A stretch of DNA of 64,000 bases. It comes from an uncultured Flavobacteriales bacterium (GTDB lineage: Bacteria > Bacteroidota > Bacteroidia > Flavobacteriales_D > Crocinitomicaceae). The DNA lies in contig CALEIK010000035.1 of NCBI GenBank assembly GCA_937876195.1, positions 1 through 64,000 on the forward strand, given 5' to 3'. The translations under genes were made by a program, and so were the position numbers. Below the pieces are notes generated by a model that saw only the letters and a program-made list of their open reading frames with translations, was not told where the DNA came from and ran no database searches. Below are positions 26,401 through 35,011 of this stretch, one piece after another (positions within the stretch are counted from its first letter, which is position 1; each line of letters starts with the position of its first letter).

Positions 26401-29400
26401 TATACTGTATTGAATTGGCGCGGCTCCACCTGTTACGGTTATTGTAATATCGCCATCCATCGAACCTGCACATGCTGGATCATTTCCAACAACCATTGTG
26501 ATAGTTGGTCCTGCAGAAGGAGTTAATACCACTGATGATGTTGCTTGACAGCCATTCGCATCCTCCACGACGATATCATAAGTACCACCACCAAGTCCAT
26601 TGAAAATGGTGCTCGCTTGGAATGTCACTCCATTGTCAATACTATATAGTAACGCTCCTGTTCCACCACTTGCCGCAATGGTAATTGAGCCATCATTTCC
26701 TCCACATGTGGGATCTACAGGCGTAACAGCCGTAATTATAACAGCAGCTGGGTCAACGAGTGTTTCAACTTGTGTTGCTTGACAACCATTTGCATCTTCT
26801 ACAACGAGATTGTAGGTTCCAGCAGCTAATCCCGTAAAAGAGGTTCCAGCTTGGAACGTAACACCATTATCTATGCTGTACTGCAGTGCTCCTATTCCAC
26901 CGGATGCAGTAATGGTTATTGAACCATCAGATGCTCCGTTACAAGTAGGGTCTACCAGAGATACGAATGTAATAACCACTGCTGGTGGGTCAGTTAATGT
27001 GAACGATGAAGTCATTTGACAACCATCTGCATCTTCAACCACAACATCATATGTTCCTGCTCCTAATCCTGTGAATACTGTTCCAGCTTGGAAAGTAACA
27101 CCATTGTCAATACTGTATTGAAGAGCTCCTGTTCCACCGGATGCGGTGATTGTTATATCTCCGTCTAATGCTCCAGAGCAACTTGGATCATTTCCAGTTA
27201 CCGAGGTAATTGATACTGCGATTGGATCGACAAGTGTTACCACTTGAGTGGCTTGACAACCGCTTGCGTCTTCAATTACAACATCGTAAGTACCTGCAGT
27301 GAGGCCAGTAAAAGAATTTCCAGCTTGGAAAGTCACACCGTTGTCAATGCTGTATTGAATTGGAGCCGCTCCACCAGAAGCAGTGATCGTAATTGAACCA
27401 TCCGCTCCTCCATTACACAATGGATCCACTGGGGTTATCAAGGTAATGCTTGGTCCAGCACTTGCAACAAGTGTGGCAGTGGTAGTTGCTTGACAACCAA
27501 TTGCGTCCTCAACAACAATATCGAAGGTACCTGCACCTAGACCATTAAACACATTACTTGCTTGGAAAGTCACTCCGTTATCAATACTGTATTGCAATGC
27601 CCCGGTTCCACCAGTAGCTGTAATAGTAATCGAACCATCATTTCCAGCACAAGTCGGGTCTACCTCAACAACATTAGATATTACCGCAGGATCACCAACA
27701 AAAATTGTCACGGTATCCTGAGTACATCCTCCGCTATTGCATGATTCAAAAACTACGAAATACGACCCAGCGGTCGCGTAAACATGCGGTGGGGGATTTT
27801 GAACTGTAGAGAACGTTCCATCTCCAAAGTTCCACAACCACTCATCAGCAGGATCACCTACTGTTGTTCCATCTGTAAAAGTTACTGTCAATGGTCCGCA
27901 TCCGCCTGTAACATCAGAGTTAAGTACAGTGGTTGGTGGTACAATTGAACAATCGATGACCTCAATATAATCAGCTTTTAAGACAGAGGCGTCACAGCCT
28001 GGTGTTGCAGTACCAATTCGAATGTTATCGATTGAAAGTAAGAACATCCAGTCTGAATTATTTCTAAACGCTATGTAGACTGTTTGTCCGGCATAGGTCG
28101 ATAAATCCACACTATGCGTGGTGTTGAATGCGTTTTCCCCTGGTGTTGAGTATAATATTGTATTGTAGTTACCCACTGTAGCTGGCAACTGCGCTGTTGT
28201 AGAAATTCGCACTTCGTATCCGTCAGGGAATGCGGGATCAAGAGCTTCAGCATCCCAAAATAGTCGCTGATTTGCAGGAAGAACACCTAAAGCGGAAGTA
28301 AGCATCCAGTCATCAGCTAATTGTCCAGGTCCTCCGTTCCAAGATGTTGAAACTGCTTCGCCGTCACCGTCTCCATCAATATCTAAAGGCAACCATGCCG
28401 TAGCATCTGTACCTGTAAATGGTGGGTTTACCCCTGGGTCAGGAGTAAAAGCATCCATGTTAAATCGTGCATATCCAGCGGGCCATCCTCCTTCAAAATC
28501 TTCAAGATAGAAGGTGTCAGCGGCGTTGTATCCAGCTTGTGTTGTTGTGAGTTCCACATAATACGTTCCAGGAGTTGTATAGACGTGATTGACGGTTTCT
28601 ACATTACCCGATGAGGTAACTGCAGTTCCATCTCCAAAGTCCCACGTATAGTCCACGTAACCGGGAACATCCGCAGTGAAGTCAACCCCGGGGGCGCCCA
28701 TACAGACAGGATTATTTGGAGTAGCCGAAAATTCCGCGTCTGGTGTTTCAAGGAAACCATAAGGAATCACCCAAACAGTTGTATCACTTCTACCACAATC
28801 GTTCACAGTCGCAACTGTGACTGTTTCTGGACCAGGAGTGGTGTACACCCGATCTATTGTCATAGGGTCTGTGGTCGAGTTGATTACCGTTCCATCGGAA
28901 AAAGTAAATGACCATGAGGCAACAGAACTATAAAGTGCTGTATCAAATAATGTGACGTACGTTGTGTCACACACAACATTTTCTGTAAATCCTGTAATTA
29001 GAGGTAGTGGAGCCCACTCTCCTAGCATTGGGACAATATCCAAATCGAAATTGATTCCATAATCTGTTTCAAAATTTTCATACCCAAATCCTGTGGTCCA
29101 AATGTGATTAGAGAAATCTCCCTCACCTTGACCAGCGGCGCTTGATACAACAAGTATTGAGTCGTTTGCATCACCGGGAATCATTTCCACTCCAATATGG
29201 AAGGTGCCAGTTGTCGGAGTTACCGCGTCAAACTGAATCCAAAACTCATTGAAGAATCCAGCACCTGGAACCCCTAACTGCGTTGGAGAAATCCCCCCAA
29301 CACCTCCAAGTACTGCTCCTGGAGCTCCAAAGCCATCGTCATCAAAAACGACAACCTGAATTACCATGTCATCATCGGCATCTTCCAAAAATCCTAATCC

Positions 29401-31074
29401 TACTCGCGCAGCACCCACTTGAGTAACCCCTGGGTTTGGCGTGAAATATCTTTCATAAACACCTTTTAAATCCGTAGGTGCCAATGAGTTTGCAGGGTCT
29501 TGTACTCCAGTTAAGTATCCGCCACCAAATGTATAGATGGAAGGTGTAGGTGCTGGAGTTTCCCATTGTGTATCAAGTGTATCGCAATCTCCTGCCGGAG
29601 CAAGCACTTCAATGTAATCAACTTTCGTTTCAGTATCATTTCCATTGGCACTTGTAATAGTCAATGAAACGGTATATAATCCTGGATTGGGATAAGTAAC
29701 AACTGGTGGAACTTGTCCAACGAAAGTTGCATTTGCACCAGCACAACCAGCACATGTTACGGTACCACTTGCTCCAACGTCGAACGTCCATGTCCAGCCT
29801 GTAATAATTGACTGCGGTGCAGATAAATCTGTGAAGTTCACAGTAGATGGTGCTTGCCAAGTTGTTGGCGTTCCAACGAAATCGGCTACAGGAGGTTGAG
29901 AACCACACAGTCCCCCTCCAAAAGCAGTCCAACTTCCTAGGTAGGAATCTAGCATACAATGCATTCTTCGGCTTTGTTGCGCTGTAAATTGTGATGAACA
30001 GAAGGAATAGGACATGTGGTTGTTCACAGGTGCGTTCGCCCAAGGACCAGCATCACAAACTCCATTCGTGTTTGAACTTGTAGAACAATTGTATGAATAC
30101 GTATCATGTGGGTTCGTATCAGAACACCAATCTCCTTCTCGATCTCCTTCGTCTAAGTACGGTCCACCAAGCGGAGTAGCGGCACCAGAAGTGTTAGGTG
30201 AACCGTTTGCGTTTCTTACTCTTTCATAGCAAGAAGAGCACTCTGATCGCTCATCCACTCCAGCAAAGGTGTGTTCCAAACCAAACGTATGTCCCATTTC
30301 ATGGGCAAGCGTATGTGTTCCGACGGAACAATTTCCTCTGTTTAACACAATTCCGCCATGCGGATCGGTTCCACCATTAGGGTCATAAGGGAAGCGCGCA
30401 TATCCACCAGCTGACATATCACCAACCACGTAAATATTTATGACATCTTCTGGAGTAACATTATAGGTATCTTTTAATTGCCATTCTTCCGTGTTAGAAT
30501 CATGGTCATAGTTCGCTGCATCCTCATAGAAAGAAGCAGGGGAAGTACAAAATATTACGTTATAAGCGGCAAAATCAGAATTTAATTCTGCCATTAAGTC
30601 ATCAATTCTTGCTTGATTGATGTTTGAAGCAGCGCCTCCGTCCCACATTACGTGCCAAACTAACTGAATGTATTTCGTTGTTGTGTACGATGAACCATCT
30701 CTGTTAGAAGGATTATCACAAGGAACGGTAAATGGACAGCTCGCATTTTTCACTGAAGAATTCACTACTGGACGAGGGGTCGAACAAACCGTGTTGATTG
30801 AAGGGTTTGAGGGAATTTTGAAATCTACCTCGTATCCATCTACAGAAATTAATTTACCATTTTTCGAAAGAGGAAGTGATATTGAATCTCCAGGTTTTGA
30901 CTTAATATTGACCAGCGTTCCAGCAGTCATTGGCGTTCCGGTTGGATATTTCTTTTGAATTAATTGACCTGCTGGAGAAGCAGGACTTGTTCCTAGGATT
31001 TGCTTGGTTTCATTTTGTCCAAATGAGTAAGCTACCACACTCGAAAGTGAGAGTATAAGCAATAGTTTTTTCAT
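23413..31074 (-). CDS. Giant secreted M43-type metalloprotease / SprB-repeat adhesin with T9SS domain
   Basis: This 2553-residue protein begins with a signal peptide (1-20). A zinc protease domain carries a full HEMGHTFGLEH near residues 259-269 and a Met-turn NNHMSYSF, as in M43 pappalysin-like enzymes. PKD-like domains with FGDGT or similar motifs recur (about 395-500, 695-780, 785-860 and 1060-1130), and a MAM/choice-of-anchor J-like segment (EDFEGGWPAGY) lies near 865-1040. Seventeen ~78-residue repeats fill about 1128-2461, and a sorting domain (APNPNNGEFSISL onward) ends it. SprB repeats occur in gliding adhesins; a fusion to a protease suggests a surface enzyme held out on a long stalk. 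The ATG at 31074 fits the signal peptide; a TTG three codons earlier does not. Confidence 0.9.
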   Translation of the reverse strand: MKKLLLILSLSSVVAYSFGQNETKQILGTSPASPAGQLIQKKYPTGTPMTAGTLVNIKSKPGDSISLPLSKNGKLISVDGYEVDFKIPSNPSINTVCSTPRPVVNSSVKNASCPFTVPCDNPSNRDGSSYTTTKYIQLVWHVMWDGGAASNINQARIDDLMAELNSDFAAYNVIFCTSPASFYEDAANYDHDSNTEEWQLKDTYNVTPEDVINIYVVGDMSAGGYARFPYDPNGGTDPHGGIVLNRGNCSVGTHTLAHEMGHTFGLEHTFAGVDERSECSSCYERVRNANGSPNTSGAATPLGGPYLDEGDREGDWCSDTNPHDTYSYNCSTSSNTNGVCDAGPWANAPVNNHMSYSFCSSQFTAQQSRRMHCMLDSYLGSWTAFGGGLCGSQPPVADFVGTPTTWQAPSTVNFTDLSAPQSIITGWTWTFDVGASGTVTCAGCAGANATFVGQVPPVVTYPNPGLYTVSLTITSANGNDTETKVDYIEVLAPAGDCDTLDTQWETPAPTPSIYTFGGGYLTGVQDPANSLAPTDLKGVYERYFTPNPGVTQVGAARVGLGFLEDADDDMVIQVVVFDDDGFGAPGAVLGGVGGISPTQLGVPGAGFFNEFWIQFDAVTPTTGTFHIGVEMIPGDANDSILVVSSAAGQGEGDFSNHIWTTGFGYENFETDYGINFDLDIVPMLGEWAPLPLITGFTENVVCDTTYVTLFDTALYSSVASWSFTFSDGTVINSTTDPMTIDRVYTTPGPETVTVATVNDCGRSDTTVWVIPYGFLETPDAEFSATPNNPVCMGAPGVDFTADVPGYVDYTWDFGDGTAVTSSGNVETVNHVYTTPGTYYVELTTTQAGYNAADTFYLEDFEGGWPAGYARFNMDAFTPDPGVNPPFTGTDATAWLPLDIDGDGDGEAVSTSWNGGPGQLADDWMLTSALGVLPANQRLFWDAEALDPAFPDGYEVRISTTAQLPATVGNYNTILYSTPGENAFNTTHSVDLSTYAGQTVYIAFRNNSDWMFLLSIDNIRIGTATPGCDASVLKADYIEVIDCSIVPPTTVLNSDVTGGCGPLTVTFTDGTTVGDPADEWLWNFGDGTFSTVQNPPPHVYATAGSYFVVFESCNSGGCTQDTVTIFVGDPAVISNVVEVDPTCAGNDGSITITATGGTGALQYSIDNGVTFQASNVFNGLGAGTFDIVVEDAIGCQATTTATLVASAGPSITLITPVDPLCNGGADGSITITASGGAAPIQYSIDNGVTFQAGNSFTGLTAGTYDVVIEDASGCQATQVVTLVDPIAVSITSVTGNDPSCSGALDGDITITASGGTGALQYSIDNGVTFQAGTVFTGLGAGTYDVVVEDADGCQMTSSFTLTDPPAVVITFVSLVDPTCNGASDGSITITASGGIGALQYSIDNGVTFQAGTSFTGLAAGTYNLVVEDANGCQATQVETLVDPAAVIITAVTPVDPTCGGNDGSITIAASGGTGALLYSIDNGVTFQASTIFNGLGGGTYDIVVEDANGCQATSSVVLTPSAGPTITMVVGNDPACAGSMDGDITITVTGGAAPIQYSIDNGVTFQAGGVFTGLGAGVYNIVVEDAGGCQATQVETLVDPPAVSYSAVIIDETCGLSDGEIELTGLSGAGAPYSYSIDNGVTFQGSGIFPGLVVGNYNIVVEDANGCQVTGTETVNGTGGPSITGIVEDISLICNGDCNGQLTATVTGGTLPYQYSWVGATSGAVGGNNATVNGLCADTYTLTVIDNAGAGCSAVMNYSIVEPTAVTYSTSLTDETCGNANGQIDIVGAAGGSGAGYQYSIDNGVTFQGGTNFSGLTAGSYNVVVTDGSGCPATSIETLSNSAGATITGISAIDPSCGAANGQITITATGGTGALQYSIDNGVTFQASNVFTGLTAGVYDIVVEDAIGCQTASIITLVDVGAPTITGVVPTDPTCGLSNGMIDITATGGTGAIQYSIDNGVTFQGGTNFSGLAAGSYDVVIEDANGCQAFQTVTLTNAASPTITTITANDPTCGATNGDITITASGGTGPLEYSIDNGATFQASSVFTGLGAGTYNIVVEDANGCQTTAVEILVNTAGPSIVSIIGADPTCGNTNGSITITASGGTGPLEYSIDNGVTFQASGTFSGLSAGVYDVVIQDANGCQTASILTLTDPGAPVISGTTPTNPSCGAINGSIVIGSTGGSGAIQYSIDNGVTFQGSGTFNGLAAGTYNVVIQDANGCTDNTTVVLVDAGMPTLNVLSSSDASCDNTNGTISLGATGGGGGYQYSIDGGTTWTSSANFTGLGPGTYTILVQDANGCQDNASVTLTQTGSPVITIDQVIDLVCFGDADGQVLITVTGGTAPYQYDWSTDGSGDFDDPEDLTTGVPGMVSVTVVDANGCAELITATISGPADLWAVGISTDATLGNDGSIDLSVGGGTPPYSYSWSNGSTDQDLTGLAGNATYTVTVTDANGCTFTTDVFVGSQVSINELENPMGVIVAPNPNNGEFSISLASYSGSIQVNIIDVTGRLVYREHRSLLNGGSFDIDLSREGAGVYFVNVSSETDIYSTKVIRR
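23690..27690 (-). repeat. Seventeen SprB-like coding repeats
   Basis: About 4.0 kb inside the adhesin gene encode 17 consecutive units of ~78 residues. Most contain YSIDNGVTFQ, a GLGAGTYNIVVEDANGCQ-type block and one paired Cys in each half. Units 8, 16 and 17 are diverged and lack the YSIDNG core; unit 15 has YSIDGGTTW. Synonymous differences between units are frequent, so the array is not a recent expansion overall. Confidence 0.9.
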
Positions 31075-31260
31075 AGTATTCAATAGTTCGTTTTCTAGTT
31101 CAATACACAGTTTGTCTTAATTTAATTGGAAAATAGACAGTTACCGTGAGAAATTCAGATTGCCAAGATAGAACATTTAAATGAGAAAGAAAATTTTTTT
31201 TGGTTAGAGGAACTATATTGGCTCGGTTGAGCTGAATTGGGCGAGTGGTAGATTACAATT

Positions 31261-32388
31261 TCAATTTGTTGCAGTTTCTTCAATCACCTTCCAAACGGAT
31301 TGGGCAGTGGTATCCCATGAAAAAATACGACTTCTTTCGAGCCCTTTTTTGCTCAATGATGCTTGTAGCTCAGTATCCAAAGCGAGGAATGTCAATTTTT
31401 CCGCGATATCGTTTACGTCCATTGGATCGCAATAAAGCACAGCGTCTCCGCCTACTTCGGGAAGTGAAGTCAAATTTCCTGATAGGACTGGAGTTCCGCA
31501 ACGCATGGCTTCAACTAGCGGAATTCCAAAGCCTTCAAAATACGGAACAAATGTAAAAATATCAGCTGCGGCCATTACCCTTGCCAATTCTTCAAGTGTT
31601 AAGTGTCCAGTAAATTTAATGTCTTTTTGAATCTTTGGAGATAACTTTAAAGTGTCAAAATTGTTTGAGAATAGAGCTTCACCGACAATTAAAAGTTGAT
31701 GTTTATCATCAGGGTGATTGTTTTTAAACTGCTCGAATGCTTGAATTAAACGGTGAACATTTTTTCTTGGATGTATTGCTCCAACGAATAGAAAATAGGG
31801 GTTTCCATCTGAAAACTGGTGTTGCACTTCTTTTTTACTTGCTGTATCAATGGGTTGAAAGACCTCGGATGCTCCGTTCCATGCAACTGTAATTTTATCG
31901 GGTGAAATCCCGTATGTGGCACAAATATCCTGTTTGGAATATTCTGAAACGGTTAAAATATGCCTTGCCTTTTTCGCGAATAATGGAAAATAATGATGAA
32001 GGTACTTTCGGATTCGCTTTGGGATATCCAGCGGATTATGTTCAAAGTTAATATCGTGAATGACATTTACTTGTGGCACATCACTTTTCAAAGACAGGTA
32101 ACCATCAGGAGAAAAGTAGACATCAATCTTATATTTTTTCAGTGCCTTGCGCACTGCAATTTCGTTCCAAATATAGAACAGAATTGGGTGTCGCGCTGGT
32201 GGATTTAGAACAACAGGGGTCACGTTTTTTCCAAAAATGAATTTTTGATCAAATGCACGGTCAAAAAAGAAAATAAATTCGTGCTCGGGGTGCTGCTCGA
32301 CTAGGCGTTTAGTCACCTCGTAGGTGTACCAACCAAATCCTTCCATTTTAGTGGGAAGTAAAAACCGAGTATTGACAGCTATTCTCAT
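31261..32388 (-). CDS. Family 1 glycosyltransferase
   Basis: The 375-residue enzyme has a GT-B fold. Its N-terminal part holds the acceptor side (MRIAVNTRFLLPTKMEGFG, with a conserved INFEHNP block). The C-terminal part holds the donor site, from FVGAIHPRKNVHRLIQAF to the EX7E-type region VPYFEGFGIPLVEAMRCGTP. It resembles mannosyl- or glucosyl-transferases of polysaccharide synthesis, but the sugar cannot be read. The ATG at 32388 overlaps the stop of the upstream hydrolase gene by one base (TAATG), so translation is probably coupled. An upstream in-frame start would lie inside that gene. Confidence 0.9.
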   Translation of the reverse strand: MRIAVNTRFLLPTKMEGFGWYTYEVTKRLVEQHPEHEFIFFFDRAFDQKFIFGKNVTPVVLNPPARHPILFYIWNEIAVRKALKKYKIDVYFSPDGYLSLKSDVPQVNVIHDINFEHNPLDIPKRIRKYLHHYFPLFAKKARHILTVSEYSKQDICATYGISPDKITVAWNGASEVFQPIDTASKKEVQHQFSDGNPYFLFVGAIHPRKNVHRLIQAFEQFKNNHPDDKHQLLIVGEALFSNNFDTLKLSPKIQKDIKFTGHLTLEELARVMAAADIFTFVPYFEGFGIPLVEAMRCGTPVLSGNLTSLPEVGGDAVLYCDPMDVNDIAEKLTFLALDTELQASLSKKGLERSRIFSWDTTAQSVWKVIEETATN

Positions 32389-33032
32389 TAGAACTGGTGA
32401 ATATAATTGGTCTTTTTCTCTTGACCGATGGTCGTTTCTCCACCATGTCCACAATAAACTACTGTAGCGTCAGGAAGCTCAAACATCGTATTAAAAATAC
32501 TGTCTTTCAATGTGTCCATATCGCCTCCTGGTAGATCTACACGTCCAAAACTCCCTGCAAAAAGTACATCACCATTAATCACAAAACTTTGGTCGGCATT
32601 GTAATACACAACATGTCCAGCTGAATGCCCAGGAGTGAAGAACACGTCAAATGTAATTCCATCAAAGTCTAGTTGCTCACCACCATTTAAAATCTGATTA
32701 GGTTCTTTGGGAGGAGTATAGCCTGGAAATCCATAGACATGCGCATAGTTTGGAACGGCATGGAGTGTCGATAAATCGTCTTTATGAATGTAAAAATCAA
32801 TGTCAAATTGGGAAAGCACGAAAGCGCAACCAAGTACGTGATCAATATGAGCGTGCGTCAATAAAAGCGCAACAGGGGTTAAATTATTGGACGAGATATA
32901 ATCGAGCAATTCTGCTTGCTCCGACTTTTCATAGCAACCGGGATCAATTATAACGCACGTTTTTGAGTTGTGCACGATGTACGTGTTTTCTTGAAAGGGA
33001 TTGAAGGAAAATTTTTGGATAGTCACATTCAT
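32388..33032 (-). CDS. Metallo-beta-lactamase fold hydrolase, glyoxalase II-like
   Basis: This 214-residue cytosolic protein has the dinuclear metal site THAHIDH (His60, His62, Asp64, His65), further ligands in FTPGHSAGHVVYY and the GDVLFAGSFGRVDLPGGD segment. It ends with a CGHGGETTIGQEK ligand loop. The family cleaves thioesters such as S-lactoylglutathione or related thiol adducts. It is shorter than true GloB, so the real substrate is uncertain. TATTTTTG (33058-33051, minus strand) lies 18 nt before its start. Confidence 0.9.
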   Translation of the reverse strand: MNVTIQKFSFNPFQENTYIVHNSKTCVIIDPGCYEKSEQAELLDYISSNNLTPVALLLTHAHIDHVLGCAFVLSQFDIDFYIHKDDLSTLHAVPNYAHVYGFPGYTPPKEPNQILNGGEQLDFDGITFDVFFTPGHSAGHVVYYNADQSFVINGDVLFAGSFGRVDLPGGDMDTLKDSIFNTMFELPDATVVYCGHGGETTIGQEKKTNYIHQF

Positions 33033-33050
33033 TTCTTACGAACTTTAGCA

Positions 33051-33058
33051 CAAAAATA
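33051..33058 (-). promoter_or_regulatory. -7 promoter element of the hydrolase-glycosyltransferase pair
   Basis: On the minus strand TATTTTTG fits TAnnTTTG and ends 18 nt before the ATG at 33032. I see no convincing -33 TTG upstream, so confidence is moderate. Confidence 0.5.
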
Positions 33059-33113
33059 GAATGTTTTTAATAATGATATCATTTAGGCATTGTTTTTGAA
33101 GAAATCAATTCGT

Positions 33114-33121
33114 TATATTTG
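33114..33121 (+). promoter_or_regulatory. -7 promoter element of the lipoprotein gene
   Basis: TATATTTG fits TAnnTTTG and lies 15 nt before the ATG at 33137. Candidate TTG triplets lie at 33096-33098 and 33090-33092, giving spacers of 15 and 21 nt, either side of the usual 17-19. Confidence 0.55.
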
Positions 33122-33136
33122 AAAAAAAATTGAGAT

Positions 33137-33673
33137 ATGAAGTACGTAGTAATAGCAATTATTGGAATTCTTTTAACTAGTTGTGGTGCCCGTGTACCTT
33201 ATACAAATGAAGTAAGAGACGAGTTTGGTTTGGATTCAGAAAAGGCGATCAAGAAAGTTCAGTTTTTGACTTCATCGACGATTATTTTTGAAAAGAACAA
33301 AAAATCGGGAAATATAGGCACTAACGAAGATGGAACTTTGGTTGAATCGTCAAGCAATACGCAAGATAGGGTAATTATTCCTTCAGGAACCAAGTGTGTT
33401 TTTGAGAGCTACGGTGAAGGAGGAGCGCTAGTTCTAAGATTCGAAGTCGGAGTTGGTAAGACAATAACATTTGCCATGCGCGATAATTCAGTGAACGGAA
33501 AATATTATCTGGTGGCGGATTGGAACAATGGCGCAGCGAGAGGTACCGTTTCTTATGGAAATGAGTTGTACACCGCTACACAGGCAAGTGCGACTGCTTA
33601 CTTACAAGTTATTCGGAAGAAACTTCAGAAAACGAAGCGTAAAGACCGCGTAGTGAAAGGAATGAAGGTATAA
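33137..33673 (+). CDS. Small lipoprotein of unknown function
   Basis: The 178-residue product has a lipoprotein signal peptide with lipobox cysteine at Cys16 (LLTSCGAR). A beta-rich middle (about 35-145) follows, and the tail is strongly basic (about 155-178, KKLQKTKRKDR), which may bind nucleic acid, acidic polymer or peptidoglycan. I do not recognise the family. It has its own promoter-like element, and an imperfect stem with a U-rich flank lies about 25 nt after its stop. Confidence 0.78.
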   Translation: MKYVVIAIIGILLTSCGARVPYTNEVRDEFGLDSEKAIKKVQFLTSSTIIFEKNKKSGNIGTNEDGTLVESSSNTQDRVIIPSGTKCVFESYGEGGALVLRFEVGVGKTITFAMRDNSVNGKYYLVADWNNGAARGTVSYGNELYTATQASATAYLQVIRKKLQKTKRKDRVVKGMKV

Positions 33674-33697
33674 TCGAAAGATATTTAATTCAACTTC

Positions 33698-33747
33698 AAG
33701 GCAAAAATGAAATTTGTGGCAACATAAATTGATTTTTTGCCTTTTTT
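33698..33747 (+). terminator. Possible bidirectional terminator between convergent genes
   Basis: AAGGCAAAAA (33698-33707) pairs with TTTTTGCCTT (33734-33743) across a 26-nt loop, followed by TTTT. It sits between the convergent lipoprotein gene and the small membrane protein gene. The long loop makes it weaker than the others listed. Confidence 0.5.
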
Positions 33748-33751
33748 CATT

Positions 33752-33946
33752 TTATTCAACGTCAATCGTGATGTTTTCAATGGTCTCAATTGATTTTATC
33801 GGTTGTTCTTTTTCTTGTCGCTGCGAAAAGAAAATGGAGATGAGTACAACCAACAATACAATGTAGAAGATAATCCGCACTAAATACATCTTCGAAACAG
33901 GCGAGGACGTATATTTCTTAAAATCGATGTTGCGTTCATCTTCCAT
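33752..33946 (-). CDS. Small single-span membrane protein
   Basis: This 64-residue product has a charged N-terminus (MEDERNIDFKKY), one membrane span (about residues 22-40, rich in I, L and V) and a hydrophilic C-terminus. It begins with ATG at 33946, diverges from galE and converges with the lipoprotein gene, so it fills a gap of the right size. I recognise no family. Its hydrophobicity pattern and clean fit between neighbours argue for a real gene, but it could be a chance frame. Confidence 0.6.
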   Translation of the reverse strand: MEDERNIDFKKYTSSPVSKMYLVRIIFYIVLLVVLISIFFSQRQEKEQPIKSIETIENITIDVE

Positions 33947-33970
33947 ACGCTAAAATTAATTCATTTCTCT

Positions 33971-33978
33971 TACCTTTG
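33971..33978 (+). promoter_or_regulatory. -7 promoter element abutting galE
   Basis: TACCTTTG fits TAnnTTTG and ends only 4 nt before the galE ATG. Transcription would start at or near the A of the ATG, suggesting a leaderless mRNA. No clear -33 TTG is visible. Confidence 0.5.
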
Positions 33979-33982
33979 AGCA

Positions 33983-35011
33983 ATGAACGATTCAAAATAC
34001 ATATTAGTAACTGGGGGAGCTGGGTATATTGGCTCTCATACGGTTGTTGAGCTATATGAAAATGGATTTACCCCAGTGATTGTTGATGACTTTCGGAATT
34101 CTCATATTTCTGTGATTGAAGGATTAAAAAAAATCACCAAAAAAGAGATTATCTACCGAAGAATTGATGTGTGCAATCTCCAGGAGTTTGAAAATATTTT
34201 CATTGAGTTTTCTTTTACCGGGATTATTCACTTTGCGGCCTACAAGGCAGTTGGCGAATCCGTTCAAGAACCACTGAAATATTACCGCAACAACCTTGTT
34301 GCACTGATCAATTGTTTGGAATTGGCAGAAAAGTACAAGGTTCACGACATTGTATTCTCTTCTTCCTGCACAGTATATGGCGAACCAAAGGGCGTAAAAG
34401 TAGTGACAGAGAACTCTTCAGTTCAACCAGCGAATTCACCCTATGGAAATACGAAACAGATTGGAGAGGAAATCATCAACGATGTGATTGGTAGTGGATC
34501 CGAGTTAAGAATTTTAAAACTACGCTATTTTAATCCAGTTGGGGCTCACGACACCGGACTTATTGGTGAACTACCCATCGGTAAACCGAACAACCTGTTG
34601 CCTTATGTTACCCAAACAGCAATTGGCACATTGGAAAAATTGACTGTTTTTGGAAATGATTATGCTACGCATGACGGTACCTGCATTCGTGATTACGTGC
34701 ACGTATGTGATTTGGCGAATGCCCATGTCAAAGGGCTCGAATGGTTGCTGAAGCAAGAAATGGGTATTACGGATACAGTAAACATTGGTACGGGAAAGGG
34801 AACCAGTGTTTTAGAAATAATTCATATTTTCGAAAAAATTTCAGAACAAGAGTTAAACTGGGAATTTGGAAATAGGAGAGAAGGCGATGTCCCTGAAATT
34901 TACGCCGATGTCACAAAAGCAGAACAACTATTAAATTGGAAAGCAAAACGAAATGTGAAGGATGCTATTTTTGACGCATGGAACTGGGAGTTAAAAAGAA
35001 AGAATGATTAA
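33983..35011 (+). CDS. galE: UDP-glucose 4-epimerase
   Basis: GalE interconverts UDP-glucose and UDP-galactose using bound NAD, supplying sugars for surface glycans. The 342-residue protein has the Rossmann loop GGAGYIGSHTVVEL (residues 9-22). The catalytic Tyr154 and Lys158 lie in SPYGNTKQ, and the Ser/Thr of the triad is in FSSSCTVYGEP. Substrate-binding segments such as RYFNPVGAH and GTCIRDYVHV are intact. Length is normal. Its last 8 nt overlap the next gene, which suggests a galE-barrel-tatD-ansA transcript. Confidence 0.95.
   Translation: MNDSKYILVTGGAGYIGSHTVVELYENGFTPVIVDDFRNSHISVIEGLKKITKKEIIYRRIDVCNLQEFENIFIEFSFTGIIHFAAYKAVGESVQEPLKYYRNNLVALINCLELAEKYKVHDIVFSSSCTVYGEPKGVKVVTENSSVQPANSPYGNTKQIGEEIINDVIGSGSELRILKLRYFNPVGAHDTGLIGELPIGKPNNLLPYVTQTAIGTLEKLTVFGNDYATHDGTCIRDYVHVCDLANAHVKGLEWLLKQEMGITDTVNIGTGKGTSVLEIIHIFEKISEQELNWEFGNRREGDVPEIYADVTKAEQLLNWKAKRNVKDAIFDAWNWELKRKND

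Noticed and set aside
23690..27690. DNA-level direct repeats as a mobile or phage element
   Set aside because: The repeats stay in frame with ~78-residue protein units and synonymous differences, so they are coding repeats of the adhesin.
32389..32454. Extended start of the GT1 glycosyltransferase
   Set aside because: It would lie inside the upstream hydrolase gene; the TAATG overlap gives a better start at 32388.
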